DNA of 64,000 nucleotides from Nocardia macrotermitis (GCF_009604405.1 NZ_WEGK01000008.1:1-64000); one strand, 5' to 3'; counted from the stretch's first letter, positions 1 through 8,344 are shown. Translations and numbers: made by a program. The notes: generated by a model from the letters alone, not told the origin.

Positions 1-141
1 CGTCACCGCCCAGGCCACGAGCTCCGGGCATCGACACGACAAGCAAGGGGAAACGGGAACTTCTACCTGGCCACCAGCGGGGACCTACAACCGGCCACCA
101 GTGGAGACTTTCTCATGGCCACGGACAGATGTCCGACCCGA
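1..141 (+). CDS. possible 3' end of an upstream gene (partial)
   Basis: This frame is open from the window edge to a TGA at 139-141. It translates to a 46-residue tail in which an ATSGD motif occurs twice, eight residues apart, because a 19-bp DNA repeat (68-86 and 92-110) is in frame. It overlaps the start of the next ORF by a few codons. I do not recognise a family. The other two forward frames are also open here, so the coding status is uncertain; it could equally be the leader of the DUF5753 fragment. Confidence 0.22.
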
Positions 142-602
142 TGAAATCAGTGGAACATACGCAACGACAGCTGGAATTGACCGCTCGGCGGCAGCAGAGG
201 ATCACCGAAGATCCTGAATTCTTTCTGGAAGTACTGTTATCGGAAGCAACCTTGCGACATCACGTCGGCAACCGGGAAGTGATACACGAACAGTTGACCC
301 ACCTCGCGAGCCTCGGACGGCTTCAGAATGTATCCATTCGTGTGATTCCGTTCGGCGCGGGCCCTCACTCCGGTCTCGTGTCGCAGTCGTTCACACTCTT
401 CGAATTTCGGTCCTTGCATACCAGTCGATCACCCGAGCCCCCGGTGGTCTTCGTCGAGGGTTTCACGGGCGCGCTGTTCCTCGAAGACGAGGGCATGATC
501 GAACGTCACAGGGCAGCAGTGACGGGGATCCGCGCGGTAGCGTTGAGTGAAGAGGACACCAGGCGTCTGGTACTGGAGATCGCAGAGGAGTACGGCGTAT
601 GA
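129..602 (+). CDS. DUF5753 domain protein, lacking the N-terminal XRE helix-turn-helix
   Basis: The 157-residue product matches the C-terminal half of the DUF5753 proteins that actinomycetes pair with DUF397 proteins: RQQRIT near the start, then the EATLRHHVGNREV segment, the VSIRVIPFGAGPHSG stretch and a C-terminal helical region. Family members are usually about 280 residues with an N-terminal XRE DNA-binding domain, which is missing here. The frame stays open to the window edge, but its upstream translation does not look like the missing part. The gene is therefore probably 5'-truncated or an odd short form; ATG 129 and ATG 141 are both possible starts. Its stop overlaps the ATG of the next DUF397 gene (ATGA, 599-602), so the two are translationally coupled. 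Function is inferred to be transcriptional regulation with DUF397 partners. Confidence 0.7.
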   Translation: MSDPMKSVEHTQRQLELTARRQQRITEDPEFFLEVLLSEATLRHHVGNREVIHEQLTHLASLGRLQNVSIRVIPFGAGPHSGLVSQSFTLFEFRSLHTSRSPEPPVVFVEGFTGALFLEDEGMIERHRAAVTGIRAVALSEEDTRRLVLEIAEEYGV

Positions 603-811
603 GCGAAAGACTATCCAGCGCACACTGGTTCAAGAGCAGTCATAGCCAGGACGGTGGAGACTGCGTCGAGGTCGCACACCTGCCGGCCCGGCAAATCGGT
701 ATCCGCGACTCGAAGGACCCATCAGGCCCGGCCCTCGTGTTCACTGCCGACGAGTGGGATGCCTTCACCGCCAGCGTGATGCACGGAAATATCAACCGGC
801 ACAACGCATAA
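599..811 (+). CDS. DUF397 domain protein (copy 1)
   Basis: A 70-residue DUF397 protein. The family signature is clear: WFKSSHS, then GGDCVEVA, then IRDSKDPSGPAL and a final EWDAFTASV. DUF397 proteins are small partners of XRE/DUF5753 regulators in actinomycetes; their molecular role is not settled. The ATG overlaps the stop of the DUF5753 gene by four bases. The product is closely similar to the next gene, which arose by tandem duplication. Confidence 0.9.
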   Translation: MSERLSSAHWFKSSHSQDGGDCVEVAHLPARQIGIRDSKDPSGPALVFTADEWDAFTASVMHGNINRHNA

Positions 812-846
812 TGCCGCTCTCATGAGATCACAGAGGAGTACGGAGC

Positions 847-1059
847 GTGATCACAACATTATCCGCCGCAAGCTGGTTCAAGAGCACCTACAGTAACGAC
901 GGTGGCGAGTGCGTCGAGGTCGCACACCTGCCCAAAGCCCACGTCGGTATTCGCGACTCGAAGAACCCGTCGGGCCCAGCCCTGGTGTTCGACGCTGACG
1001 AGTGGGACGCGTTCACTGCCGGGGTGACAAGCGGAAAGCTCAACGGGCACAACGCATAA
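847..1059 (+). CDS. DUF397 domain protein (copy 2, tandem duplicate)
   Basis: A 70-residue paralogue of the preceding gene, of identical length and with the same blocks (WFKSTYS, GGECVEVA, IRDSKNPSGPAL, EWDAFTAGV). It starts at GTG 847. The DNA just upstream (824-843) repeats the last codons of the DUF5753 gene (576-595) with one mismatch in 20 bases. The duplicated unit thus included the ribosome-binding region that lies inside the DUF5753 coding sequence. Likely co-transcribed with the two genes before it. Confidence 0.88.
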   Translation: MITTLSAASWFKSTYSNDGGECVEVAHLPKAHVGIRDSKNPSGPALVFDADEWDAFTAGVTSGKLNGHNA

Positions 1060-1157
1060 CGCCCCCATCGAGATCGGTTGTGGTCTCGGTGCGTCTCATA
1101 GAAGCGCCGAGACCGCAACTTGCTTGCTCTCGGCTGTCGCCCTCAGTCGGGCCAGGC

Positions 1158-1469
1158 TCAGAGGGTGCCGTTCTGCACCGGATAGTGGATGACGACCGCA
1201 CCGCCGGTGGCGTAGTTGGCGACATCGGCACCCACCTCGCGGCCCTGCGGAGACTCCCTCGACGCGGTCATCGCCGCAACGTCAGCGAAATCGGCCTCGA
1301 AGACCGCGAAGTACGGCGTCTGTCCCTGCGTCGCCGCCACCTCGAAGCTGTAGCGGTACGCGAGCAGGCCGGGCATGCGCGCGACCAGCGGGAGATGGGT
1401 GTTCACGTAGTAGTCGCGGAAGTGGTCGGGATCGGCGGGCTCGGGATACAGAACCACCAGCTTGTGCAT
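1158..1469 (-). CDS. EthD family protein
   Basis: A 103-residue protein starting MHKLVVLYPEPADPDHF and continuing with YYVNTHLPLVARMPGL, the characteristic EthD ferredoxin-like fold opening, and ending with a VVIHYPV strand. EthD proteins are small dimeric alpha+beta barrel proteins; some take part in ether or polyketide degradation but most have no assigned reaction. The start ATG is preceded by GGAGG six bases upstream. It stands alone, convergent with the DUF397 genes, so context does not narrow the role. Confidence 0.82.
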   Translation of the reverse strand: MHKLVVLYPEPADPDHFRDYYVNTHLPLVARMPGLLAYRYSFEVAATQGQTPYFAVFEADFADVAAMTASRESPQGREVGADVANYATGGAVVIHYPVQNGTL

Positions 1470-1603
1470 GACAACCTCCGTTCAGCGGCAGGCGACCGCA
1501 ACACCAGGAGTGCGCGATCAACGCGAGGCGGACAGTAGATCAGACTCCACACCAAGATCAAGCGCATTGCGGGACTGCACCTTGCGGATCTCGGCACGAC
1601 GGG

Positions 1604-2260
1604 CTAACCGAGATTTCCAGCGGCCGTGCCATGTTCGTATGCGGCGACGAACGCGGGGGCGGCGTCCAATGTCACGGTGGTCGCGTCGGTGATCGGCTGA
1701 ATGCGAACCAAAGTTCCCGACCGGATGTAGGCGAGTGCCGCGAGGTACGGACCACACACTATCGAGAAGAATGTCACGGCCGCCAGCGGGACGCTTCGGA
1801 TCTCCATCAAACCCAGCACGCACCCCGTGAGGAAAACAGCGACTCCGGCAATGATTACCGCGTGGGCGAGCCAGCGATACATTCGTGCCACGCGTACGCA
1901 GTGCGTGCAGAACGGCCATACGCCTTCCAGGACGCCGTCGGGGTCGCGGTGCGTTGTCCAGCTCGACCAGCCCATGCCCAGGCTGACGGCCCAGCGTCCG
2001 AGCATTCGGGACACGTCGCCGAGTAGGGTGATGGCTGTGCGTTGTGCCCATCCGCCCTCGGTTCGACGGAAGCGAATATCCTTCACGCACTTGCCGATTG
2101 CCGGTAATCCGTGCTCGCTGCACACGTCGGGCAGGGTGGTGGTCAGTTCCATGACGAAGCCGTCTTCGTGGAATTCCGTCACCGCCGAGGGCTCGAAATC
2201 CGGTCGGATTCGGACGGGTAGCGCCACCTCGTAGATCTCGGTGTGGTCGTCGGAATCCAT
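1604..2260 (-). CDS. hypothetical membrane protein
   Basis: A 218-residue protein I cannot assign to a family. The N-terminal half is soluble and contains Cys/His pairs (DVCSEHGLP around residue 45 and PFCTHC around residue 113) that could bind metal. The C-terminal half has two predicted membrane segments (a LAHAVIIAGVAVFLTG segment and a VPLAAVTFFSIVCG segment), followed by a short tail. ATG 2260 was chosen because a GGGGGC ribosome-binding sequence lies just upstream; the frame remains open beyond it but loses coding character. It appears monocistronic. Confidence 0.55.
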   Translation of the reverse strand: MDSDDHTEIYEVALPVRIRPDFEPSAVTEFHEDGFVMELTTTLPDVCSEHGLPAIGKCVKDIRFRRTEGGWAQRTAITLLGDVSRMLGRWAVSLGMGWSSWTTHRDPDGVLEGVWPFCTHCVRVARMYRWLAHAVIIAGVAVFLTGCVLGLMEIRSVPLAAVTFFSIVCGPYLAALAYIRSGTLVRIQPITDATTVTLDAAPAFVAAYEHGTAAGNLG

Positions 2261-2391
2261 TCGAGCCCCCGTCACCCGGCGATGCCGGTCATCGTCATCC
2301 GCAGGACACACTACTGCCGAACGAGCACCGACGGCGACCGGTTCGGGCGTCGCTCGCCGGTGCGGATCCGGCTGCCCGGCAACGGAATCCG

Positions 2392-2748
2392 TCAGGCGCA
2401 CCGAACGTGGTAGGTGGCCCGGGGAGAGGAACCGGGCAGGGCGACGACCTGAGTGGTGGGGTTGCCGTCGAGGGAGCAGCCGGCGGGGACGGCGGTGGCT
2501 TTGACGCGGTAGCAGCCCAGGCCGACCAAGGCGGTGGCGGTGCCTTTCGGGCCGGTGGTGGCGGAGGCTACCGGTTTGCCGCCGGAGCAGGGGGTGACCG
2601 TGGTGGTCAAGCCGGTGACCGGGAAGTTGGTGCCCAGGGTCGATGCCTGCACTTGGATGGTGACCTGTCCCAGGCCCTGGGCGGCGGCCAGGCCGGGGGT
2701 CAGGGCGAGGCCGGTCAGGATGGATGCGGTGAACAGGGTGCGGCGCAA
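2392..2748 (-). CDS. small secreted protein of unknown function
   Basis: A 118-residue protein with a typical Sec signal peptide (MRRTLFTASILTGLALTPG, cleavage likely after AAA near residue 23). The mature part is a small beta-rich domain with three cysteines, consistent with a transthyretin/immunoglobulin-like fold, but no family is recognised. It begins at TTG 2748 with a strong GGAGGAG site five bases upstream. It is divergent from the glycosyltransferase gene at 2964, and the roughly 200-bp space between them holds a PhoP-type direct repeat. Confidence 0.6.
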   Translation of the reverse strand: MRRTLFTASILTGLALTPGLAAAQGLGQVTIQVQASTLGTNFPVTGLTTTVTPCSGGKPVASATTGPKGTATALVGLGCYRVKATAVPAGCSLDGNPTTQVVALPGSSPRATYHVRCA

Positions 2749-2902
2749 CGGATCTCCTCCGGGAGTGGTGGAACAGCTTGCCGGTCAATATAGGCGGCGG
2801 GATGCTGCACCGGTTCCTGGGCAGCTCGTTCGGTGGTGCGATGGCGATGGGTGCGGGTTCGGCCTGGGCGACGATCTGATCAACGACATATTCCATTAGA
2901 TT

Positions 2903-2942
2903 TCACAGACTTCTCACAGCCGGACGCCAGACTTCTCACCGA
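2903..2942 (+). promoter_or_regulatory. PhoP/OmpR-type direct-repeat operator
   Basis: TCACAGA (2903-2909), four bases, TCACAGC (2914-2920) gives the 7-4-7 direct repeat expected of a mycobacterial PhoP site. A third degenerate unit, TCACCGA (2936-2942), lies exactly two 11-bp periods further on. The site sits 20-60 bp upstream of the GTG of the glycosyltransferase gene. Binding by a PhoP-like response regulator is inferred. Confidence 0.45.
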
Positions 2943-2963
2943 TGTTCGGGGCAGACTTGCGCG

Positions 2964-4985
2964 GTGACAGCGACCTCTACCGATACCGCCGTGTCCGAAT
3001 CCACCCCTCCCCCGCTGGTCGAACGCAATCCGGGCCTGGGGCCCGCGCGCCGCTGGGAGCGGATCGCGCTGGTGGTGTTGTTGCTCGGGACGGCCGTGGC
3101 CTATCTGTGGAACATCACCGTCAACGGCATGGGCAACAGTTTCTATGCGGCGTCGGCGTGGGCGGGGGCACGGGATTGGAAGGCGCTGCTGTTCGGCTCG
3201 CTGGACCCGGGCAACTTCATCACCGTCGACAAACCGCCGGTGTCGCAGTGGGTGATGGGGCTCTCGGGGCAGCTGTTCGGGTTCGGCAGTGCGAGCATGC
3301 TGGTGCCCGAGGCGCTGATGGCCGTGGCGGCGGTCGCGCTGATGTACGGCGCGATCACCCGTGCGACGGACAGCCGGGGTGCGGGTCTGCTCGCGGGTGC
3401 GATGCTCGCGGTGACGCCGGTCGTGACGATGATGTTCCGGTTCAACAATCCCGACGCGGTGATGGTGCTGTTGATGACCGCGGCGGCGTACTGCACGATC
3501 CGTTCGCTGCGCGTGGCGAGTATGCGCTGGCTGATCCTGGCCGGGGTCGCGCTCGGGTTCGCGTTCCTGGCCAAGATGCTCGAAGGGCTGATGGTGTTGC
3601 CCGCCCTCGGGCTGGCTTATCTGGTGGTGGCGCCGACCGGGTTCGGGCGGCGGATCGGGCATCTGCTGGCCGCCGCGGTCGCGCTGGTGGTCTCCGCGGG
3701 TTGGTATGTGCTGCTGACGATTCTGTGGCCTGCGGATTCGCGCCCGTATCTGGCGGGGTCGACGAACAACACGTTCATGGATCTGGTCCTGGGCTACAAC
3801 GGTTTCGCGCGGTATCTGGGCCATAACCACATGGGGCGCAAGATGCTCGAGATGCCCGCCGGGTACGAGTTCCCGCACTTCCACGGCGGTGGTCCGTTCG
3901 GCGGTGGCAACGGGGTGGAGCGGCTGTTCACCGGTGAGATCGGTTTCGAGATCTCCTGGCTGCTGCCCGCGGCGATCCTGGCGTTCGTGCTGGTGCTGAT
4001 CTCGCGCGGCCGGGCCCCGCGCACCGATCTGGTGCGGGGCGCGGCGCTGACGTTCGGGTTGTGGCTGTTGATCGACGGCGCAGCGTTCGCTGGGATGCAG
4101 GGCGGCATGCACGCCTATTACACCCTGGCCATCGCACCGGCCATCGTGGGCACGCTCGCGCTCGGTGTGCTGGAGATGTGGCGGCGACGGGACGGCATCC
4201 TGGGCCGGTTGGGTTCGGCCGCACTGGTTCTGGCCGGTGGTGTGTGGGGATTCGTGCTGCTGCACCGTAATTCGGAGTGGCAGCCGTGGTTGCGGTGGAC
4301 GATCCTGGTCGTGACCGTGCTGGCCGCCGCGGGTCTGGCGCTCACTACGATTCCGGCGCTGTCGCGCCGGACGTCCCGACGCGTCACCACCGTCCTGGTC
4401 ACCGTCGGAATGATCGCCGCGCTGGGCGGTTCGACCGCCTACGCCGCGGCCACGTTGCCCGAGGCCCATACCGGCGGTAGCCCCTCGGTCGGTCCCGCGC
4501 ACAAGGACGAGTTGCCGCCGGCGTTCGCGCAGATGCGGCACGCGTTCGGCATGTTCATGGGCGGGGACGACTACCCGCCGCAGCTGATCGACAAGTTGCG
4601 GCACACCACCACCAGGTGGTCCGCGGCCACCGAACGCTCCGGCCCGGCCGCCGGGCTCGAATTGTCCAGTCGCACATCGGTGATCGCGATCGGCGGATTC
4701 ACCTCCGAGGACCCGGCACCGACCCTGGCGCAGTTCCGGGACCTGGTCCGCACCCACCAGGTCACCTACTACATCGCGCCGGAGGTGAAGCTGCCGGACT
4801 CGTGGCGCAAGAAGCCCGCGCACCCGCAGTCCACCCCGGATCAGCCTGCCGCCCAGCAGGATCCGGCTGCGGCACTGTGGCACCCGGTGGGCAATACCGA
4901 CATCTTCAACTGGGTGTCGGCGCATTACACGCCCGAGCGGATGGACGGGCTGGTCATGTTCGACCTGTCCGCCGCGCCGCACTGA
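2964..4985 (+). CDS. GT39/ArnT-like membrane glycosyltransferase
   Basis: A 673-residue integral membrane protein of the GT-C superfamily (GT39/ArnT-like). After a short cytoplasmic tail, a membrane segment near residue 35 leads into a large outer loop with LDPGNFITVDKPP, the acidic loop that binds the polyprenyl-phosphate sugar donor in this fold. About ten hydrophobic segments follow to about residue 490, then a C-terminal extracytoplasmic domain of about 150 residues. Predicted role: transfer of a sugar from a lipid carrier to a cell-envelope acceptor outside the membrane; donor and acceptor cannot be told from sequence. It starts at GTG 2964. A PhoP-type repeat lies upstream and a strong terminator hairpin follows. 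Confidence 0.85.
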   Translation: MTATSTDTAVSESTPPPLVERNPGLGPARRWERIALVVLLLGTAVAYLWNITVNGMGNSFYAASAWAGARDWKALLFGSLDPGNFITVDKPPVSQWVMGLSGQLFGFGSASMLVPEALMAVAAVALMYGAITRATDSRGAGLLAGAMLAVTPVVTMMFRFNNPDAVMVLLMTAAAYCTIRSLRVASMRWLILAGVALGFAFLAKMLEGLMVLPALGLAYLVVAPTGFGRRIGHLLAAAVALVVSAGWYVLLTILWPADSRPYLAGSTNNTFMDLVLGYNGFARYLGHNHMGRKMLEMPAGYEFPHFHGGGPFGGGNGVERLFTGEIGFEISWLLPAAILAFVLVLISRGRAPRTDLVRGAALTFGLWLLIDGAAFAGMQGGMHAYYTLAIAPAIVGTLALGVLEMWRRRDGILGRLGSAALVLAGGVWGFVLLHRNSEWQPWLRWTILVVTVLAAAGLALTTIPALSRRTSRRVTTVLVTVGMIAALGGSTAYAAATLPEAHTGGSPSVGPAHKDELPPAFAQMRHAFGMFMGGDDYPPQLIDKLRHTTTRWSAATERSGPAAGLELSSRTSVIAIGGFTSEDPAPTLAQFRDLVRTHQVTYYIAPEVKLPDSWRKKPAHPQSTPDQPAAQQDPAAALWHPVGNTDIFNWVSAHYTPERMDGLVMFDLSAAPH

Positions 4986-5004
4986 GCGATCCCACACCTC
5001 GAAG

Positions 5005-5052
5005 GAGCCGCCCGCCGCAGCGACGAGCATGATCCGGTGCGGCGGGCGGCTC
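5005..5052 (+). terminator. intrinsic terminator hairpin after the glycosyltransferase
   Basis: A perfect 14-bp inverted repeat, GAGCCGCCCGCCGC (5005-5018) and GCGGCGGGCGGCTC (5039-5052), 20 bp after the stop codon of the glycosyltransferase gene. There is no long T run, as is usual for actinobacterial terminators. Confidence 0.7.
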
Positions 5053-5139
5053 AGTGAGTGATCGATCCGCGGAGCCCTTCGCCGACGACACGCACGTCAC
5101 TGCGCCGATTTTCAGCTACCGCACAGCTACGCTTGCTCG

Positions 5140-6462
5140 ATGGGACAGTCGAGTCGTCGGCGGATCCTCGCCGCCGGTGCTGCCGCCGCGGCGGCCGTGT
5201 TCGTGCCCGGACCGGCCTCGGCCGCCCCGCCACCGGCCCCCTCGGGCGGGGTACCGCCACTCGGCGACGGATTCCTGTGGGGCGTGTCGTCCTCGGGTTT
5301 CCAGACCGAAGGCCATGCGGCGGACAGCAATTGGACCCGTTACATCGGTGCGGGCAAGGCCGATCCGTGTCTCGAGGCGGTGCGGTTCTGGGACTACTAC
5401 GCCGATGACGTCACCCATGCCGCGCAACTGGGCGTCAAGGTCTATCGGATCAGCATCGAATGGGCACGGGTGCAACCGAATCCGGGCAGTTGGGACGATG
5501 CGGCGCTGATCGCCTACGACGGCATCGTGGACGCGATCGTGCGCGCGGGTATGCGCCCGATGCTCACCCTGGACCACTGGGTGTATCCGGGCTGGGCCGC
5601 GGCGCGCGGCGGCTGGCAGCATCCGGACATGGTCCGCGACTGGCTGACCAATGCCCGAAAGATGGTGGACCGCTACGCATCCCGCAATCCGCTGTGGGTG
5701 ACGATCAACGAACCGATCGCCTACATCGGCACCGAACTGCGCATCGGCGCGCTGCCGCAGAGCGCGGCGACCACCATGCGTGATCGACTCGCCCAGGCGC
5801 ACAATGAGATCTACGACCACATCCACCACGCCCACGCCGACGCGATGGTGACCAGCAATCTGGGTTTCGTGCCGGGCGCGGAGACCTCGGTGAATCAGCC
5901 CTTCGTCGACAAGGTCGCGAACAAACTCGACTTCCTGGGCGTGGACTACTATTTCGGCCCGGATCCGGGCACCACGGCCGCGGGCAGTTCGGCGGGTGCG
6001 CCCGGAATGTGGCAGTTGCCCCTGCAAACCGAGGGCATCTATTACGCACTCCGGCACTACGCCAAGCTTTTTCCGGGCAAACCGCTGTACGTGGTGGAGA
6101 ACGGGATGCCGACCGAGAACGGCAAGCCCCGCCCCGACGGGTACACCCGCGCGGATCATCTGCGCGACACCGTCTACTGGCTGCAACGGGCGAAGGCGGA
6201 CGGGATGAACCTGCTCGGATACAACTACTGGAGTCTGACCGACAATTACGAATGGGGCAGTTACACACCACGTTTCGGCCTCTACACCGTCGATGTGACC
6301 ACCGATCCGAGCCTGACCCGCAAGCCCACCGACGCGGTCGCGGTGTATCGGGACATCACCCGGGCCGGTGGGGTGCCCGCGAACTATCGCCCGACCCGCG
6401 CTCCCCTGGCCTGCTCGAAAGTCGATCCGCCGGACAGCTGCAGCAAACCGGTCGTGGTCTGA
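5140..6462 (+). CDS. Tat-exported family 1 glycoside hydrolase
   Basis: A 440-residue secreted GH1 (beta-glucosidase-like) enzyme. The N-terminus carries a twin-arginine signal (SSRRRILAAG, alanine-rich core, cleavage near ASA at residue 28), so it is probably exported folded. The GH1 landmarks are present: GFLWGVSSSGFQTEG near residue 50, the acid/base Glu191 in TINEP, and the nucleophile Glu320 in YVVENG, with the NYWSLTDNYEW segment near the C-terminus. It is about 30 residues shorter than typical bacterial beta-glucosidases over the catalytic barrel. The natural substrate is unknown. It converges with the esterase gene across a shared terminator. Confidence 0.9.
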   Translation: MGQSSRRRILAAGAAAAAAVFVPGPASAAPPPAPSGGVPPLGDGFLWGVSSSGFQTEGHAADSNWTRYIGAGKADPCLEAVRFWDYYADDVTHAAQLGVKVYRISIEWARVQPNPGSWDDAALIAYDGIVDAIVRAGMRPMLTLDHWVYPGWAAARGGWQHPDMVRDWLTNARKMVDRYASRNPLWVTINEPIAYIGTELRIGALPQSAATTMRDRLAQAHNEIYDHIHHAHADAMVTSNLGFVPGAETSVNQPFVDKVANKLDFLGVDYYFGPDPGTTAAGSSAGAPGMWQLPLQTEGIYYALRHYAKLFPGKPLYVVENGMPTENGKPRPDGYTRADHLRDTVYWLQRAKADGMNLLGYNYWSLTDNYEWGSYTPRFGLYTVDVTTDPSLTRKPTDAVAVYRDITRAGGVPANYRPTRAPLACSKVDPPDSCSKPVVV

Positions 6463-6467
6463 CACGA

Positions 6468-6503
6468 CGAACGCCCCGCCGCGCACGTGCGACGGGGCGT
6501 TCG
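6468..6503. terminator. bidirectional terminator between convergent genes
   Basis: An 11-bp perfect inverted repeat, CGAACGCCCCG (6468-6478) and CGGGGCGTTCG (6493-6503), in the 52-bp space between the stop codons of the GH1 gene (plus) and the esterase gene (minus). It can serve both strands. Confidence 0.75.
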
Positions 6504-6514
6504 GGCGCGGAGAC

Positions 6515-7576
6515 TCAGGCGGGCAGACCCAGGCCCTTGGCCAGCACCGGCCACGAACGCAGCAGGTCGTCGTGCCAGTAACCCCACGAGTGGGTGCCGG
6601 TCGCGGTGAAGTCGTAGGTGGCCGGGATACCGAGCTTGTTCAGCTTGGCTTGCAGGTTGTGGCTGCATCCGTTGACCGCGGCCTCGATGACGCCACCGAT
6701 GATCAGCTGGTTGCCCAGCCCGTACAGACCCGGCAGCGCGTAGCGGCCGTTGAGCGTGTCGTACTTACCGGGCAGCCCGGAACCGCTGGAGATGAACAGG
6801 TTCAGCCCGCGCAGCTGATCGGCGTGCACGTACGGGTCGTTGGCCGCCCACATCGGGTCGTTCTCCGGTCCGTACATGTTCAGGGTGTTACCGCCGCCCC
6901 AGACCTCGGTGGCCATGTTGACGAACCGGTAGCCGATCGGGTCACTGATCTGCGCGCAGCCGCTGTAGGCCGCGACCGACTTGTACAGTCCCGGCTTCGC
7001 GATAGCCAGGGCCAGCACCGAGGTGCCCGAGGTGGACAGCCCGGCGATCGCGTTCACGCCGGTGGTGCCCAGCGCGCCGTCGATGATCGGCGGCAGCTCC
7101 TGGGTCAGGAAGGTCTTCCACTTGTTGACGCCCAGGGTCGGATCCGGTTTGCGCCAGTCGGCGTAGTAGCTCCACGCGCCGCCGATCGGCTCGACCACGT
7201 TGACGTTCTTGCTCGCCAGGAACTTCAGCGCCTCGGGGGCCTGGGCGTCCCAGCTGGCGCTGTCCTCGCCGCCGCCCGCGCCGTTGAGCAGATACAGCGT
7301 CGGCCGCGGTGCGGAGGTGTCGGCCGGGCGCTGCACCTCCACGATGACGGGCTTGTTCATCGCCGCGGAGAACACGCTGAGTTTCAGGTGCGTGGCATCC
7401 ACGACGCCGAATCCGGCGAGTGTGGAACCGTCCGCGGACACCGGGTGGGCCAGCGGGGCCTTCGAGGTGATCAGCGGATCGCCGGACGCGGCGGCGGGGC
7501 CTGCCGCGACCACGGTCGACAACCCCGCGAACAGGGCCACCGCGGCAGCCGTTGCGATCCGAATCCCGCGCCTCAT
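6515..7576 (-). CDS. secreted mycolyltransferase/antigen-85-type esterase
   Basis: A 353-residue alpha/beta-hydrolase with a signal peptide (MRRGIRIATAAAVALFAG, cleavage after AAA near residue 30). The fold matches the antigen 85/mycolyl esterase family: LLNGAGGG oxyanion region at residues 97-103, nucleophile Ser181 in GLSTS, and a C-terminal GTHSWGYW carrying the catalytic His. Enzymes of this family move mycolic acids between trehalose and arabinogalactan outside the cell, which fits a mycolate-containing host. Paralogues are normally numerous, so the exact acceptor is unknown. ATG 7576 has GGAGG five bases upstream; the frame is open further up but without a better start. It lies just upstream of the lexA stop on the opposite side of a 110-bp gap. 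Confidence 0.85.
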   Translation of the reverse strand: MRRGIRIATAAAVALFAGLSTVVAAGPAAASGDPLITSKAPLAHPVSADGSTLAGFGVVDATHLKLSVFSAAMNKPVIVEVQRPADTSAPRPTLYLLNGAGGGEDSASWDAQAPEALKFLASKNVNVVEPIGGAWSYYADWRKPDPTLGVNKWKTFLTQELPPIIDGALGTTGVNAIAGLSTSGTSVLALAIAKPGLYKSVAAYSGCAQISDPIGYRFVNMATEVWGGGNTLNMYGPENDPMWAANDPYVHADQLRGLNLFISSGSGLPGKYDTLNGRYALPGLYGLGNQLIIGGVIEAAVNGCSHNLQAKLNKLGIPATYDFTATGTHSWGYWHDDLLRSWPVLAKGLGLPA

Positions 7577-7687
7577 GCGCACCTCCGTTACAGACTTCCG
7601 AAGCGATGCCCCGGACGACAGGACGCCCGGAACTGTAGTCGACGGCCTATCGTTCGACGAACCACACATGTTTCAGATTGTGCGGCG

Positions 7688-8344
7688 TCACATCCGCCGC
7701 ATCACCGAGACGACCTTGCCCAGCACCACGGCCTCGTCACCGTCGATGACCGAATAGGCCGGATTGCGCGGTTCCAGATAGACGTGGCCGTTACGTCGCC
7801 GGAACACCTTCACCGTGGCCTCGCCGTCGATCATGGCCGCGACGATCTCCCCGGTCTGCGCGTCGGGCTGACGGCGCACCACGACGATGTCGCCGTCGCA
7901 GATCGCGGCATCGATCATCGAATCGCCCCGCACCCGCAGGCCGAACACCGTGCCACGCCCGACGAGCTGCCGGGACAGGGTGAGGGTGTCCTCGGCGTGC
8001 TCCTGCGCCAGGATCGGGGCGCCGGCCGCGATATCGCCGACCACCGGAACCTCCACGGCGTGCTCGTCGCGTTCGGGCGAGGTGGTCGAGCGCAGGAACA
8101 GCCGCACGTCGATCGGGCGCGTCACCGATTCGCTGCGGCGCAGGAAACCCTTGTCCTCCAACGCTTTCAGATGCCGCGAGACCGTCGAGGTGGACCGCAG
8201 GCCGACGGCGTGGCCGATCTCGCGGGTGCTGGGCGGATAGCCGTGCCGCACCACCGAATCCCGGATCGCCGTCAGGATCCGCTGTTGGCGGGGCGGCAGG
8301 GTCGAGGTGTCGAGGTGCTCGAAGGCGTCGTCGTATCCGGTCAC
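7688..8344 (-). CDS. lexA: LexA repressor (SOS regulator)
   Basis: A 218-residue LexA. The N-terminal winged helix covers residues about 15-80 (PPSTREIGHAVGLRSTSTVSRHL recognition region). The S24 autoprotease domain has the cleavage pair Ala107-Gly108, catalytic Ser142 in RGDSM and Lys179 in ATVKVF; the spacings 34 and 37 match E. coli LexA exactly, so self-cleavage should work. It represses DNA-damage genes until RecA* triggers cleavage. I find no SOS box of the TCGAAC-N4-GTTCGA type next to the gene, so autoregulation is not evident here. It is divergent from the oxidase gene at 8509. Confidence 0.93.
   Translation of the reverse strand: MTGYDDAFEHLDTSTLPPRQQRILTAIRDSVVRHGYPPSTREIGHAVGLRSTSTVSRHLKALEDKGFLRRSESVTRPIDVRLFLRSTTSPERDEHAVEVPVVGDIAAGAPILAQEHAEDTLTLSRQLVGRGTVFGLRVRGDSMIDAAICDGDIVVVRRQPDAQTGEIVAAMIDGEATVKVFRRRNGHVYLEPRNPAYSVIDGDEAVVLGKVVSVMRRM

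Noticed and set aside
2880..5030. 716-codon minus-strand ORF opposite the glycosyltransferase
   Set aside because: Shadow ORF with Arg/Gln/His-rich composition and no domain; the plus-strand membrane protein is well supported.
7630..7690. Possible SOS box near lexA (GAAC...GTTT)
   Set aside because: It lies downstream of the lexA stop codon and the half-sites are spaced 7 rather than 4 bases, so it does not fit the actinobacterial LexA site.
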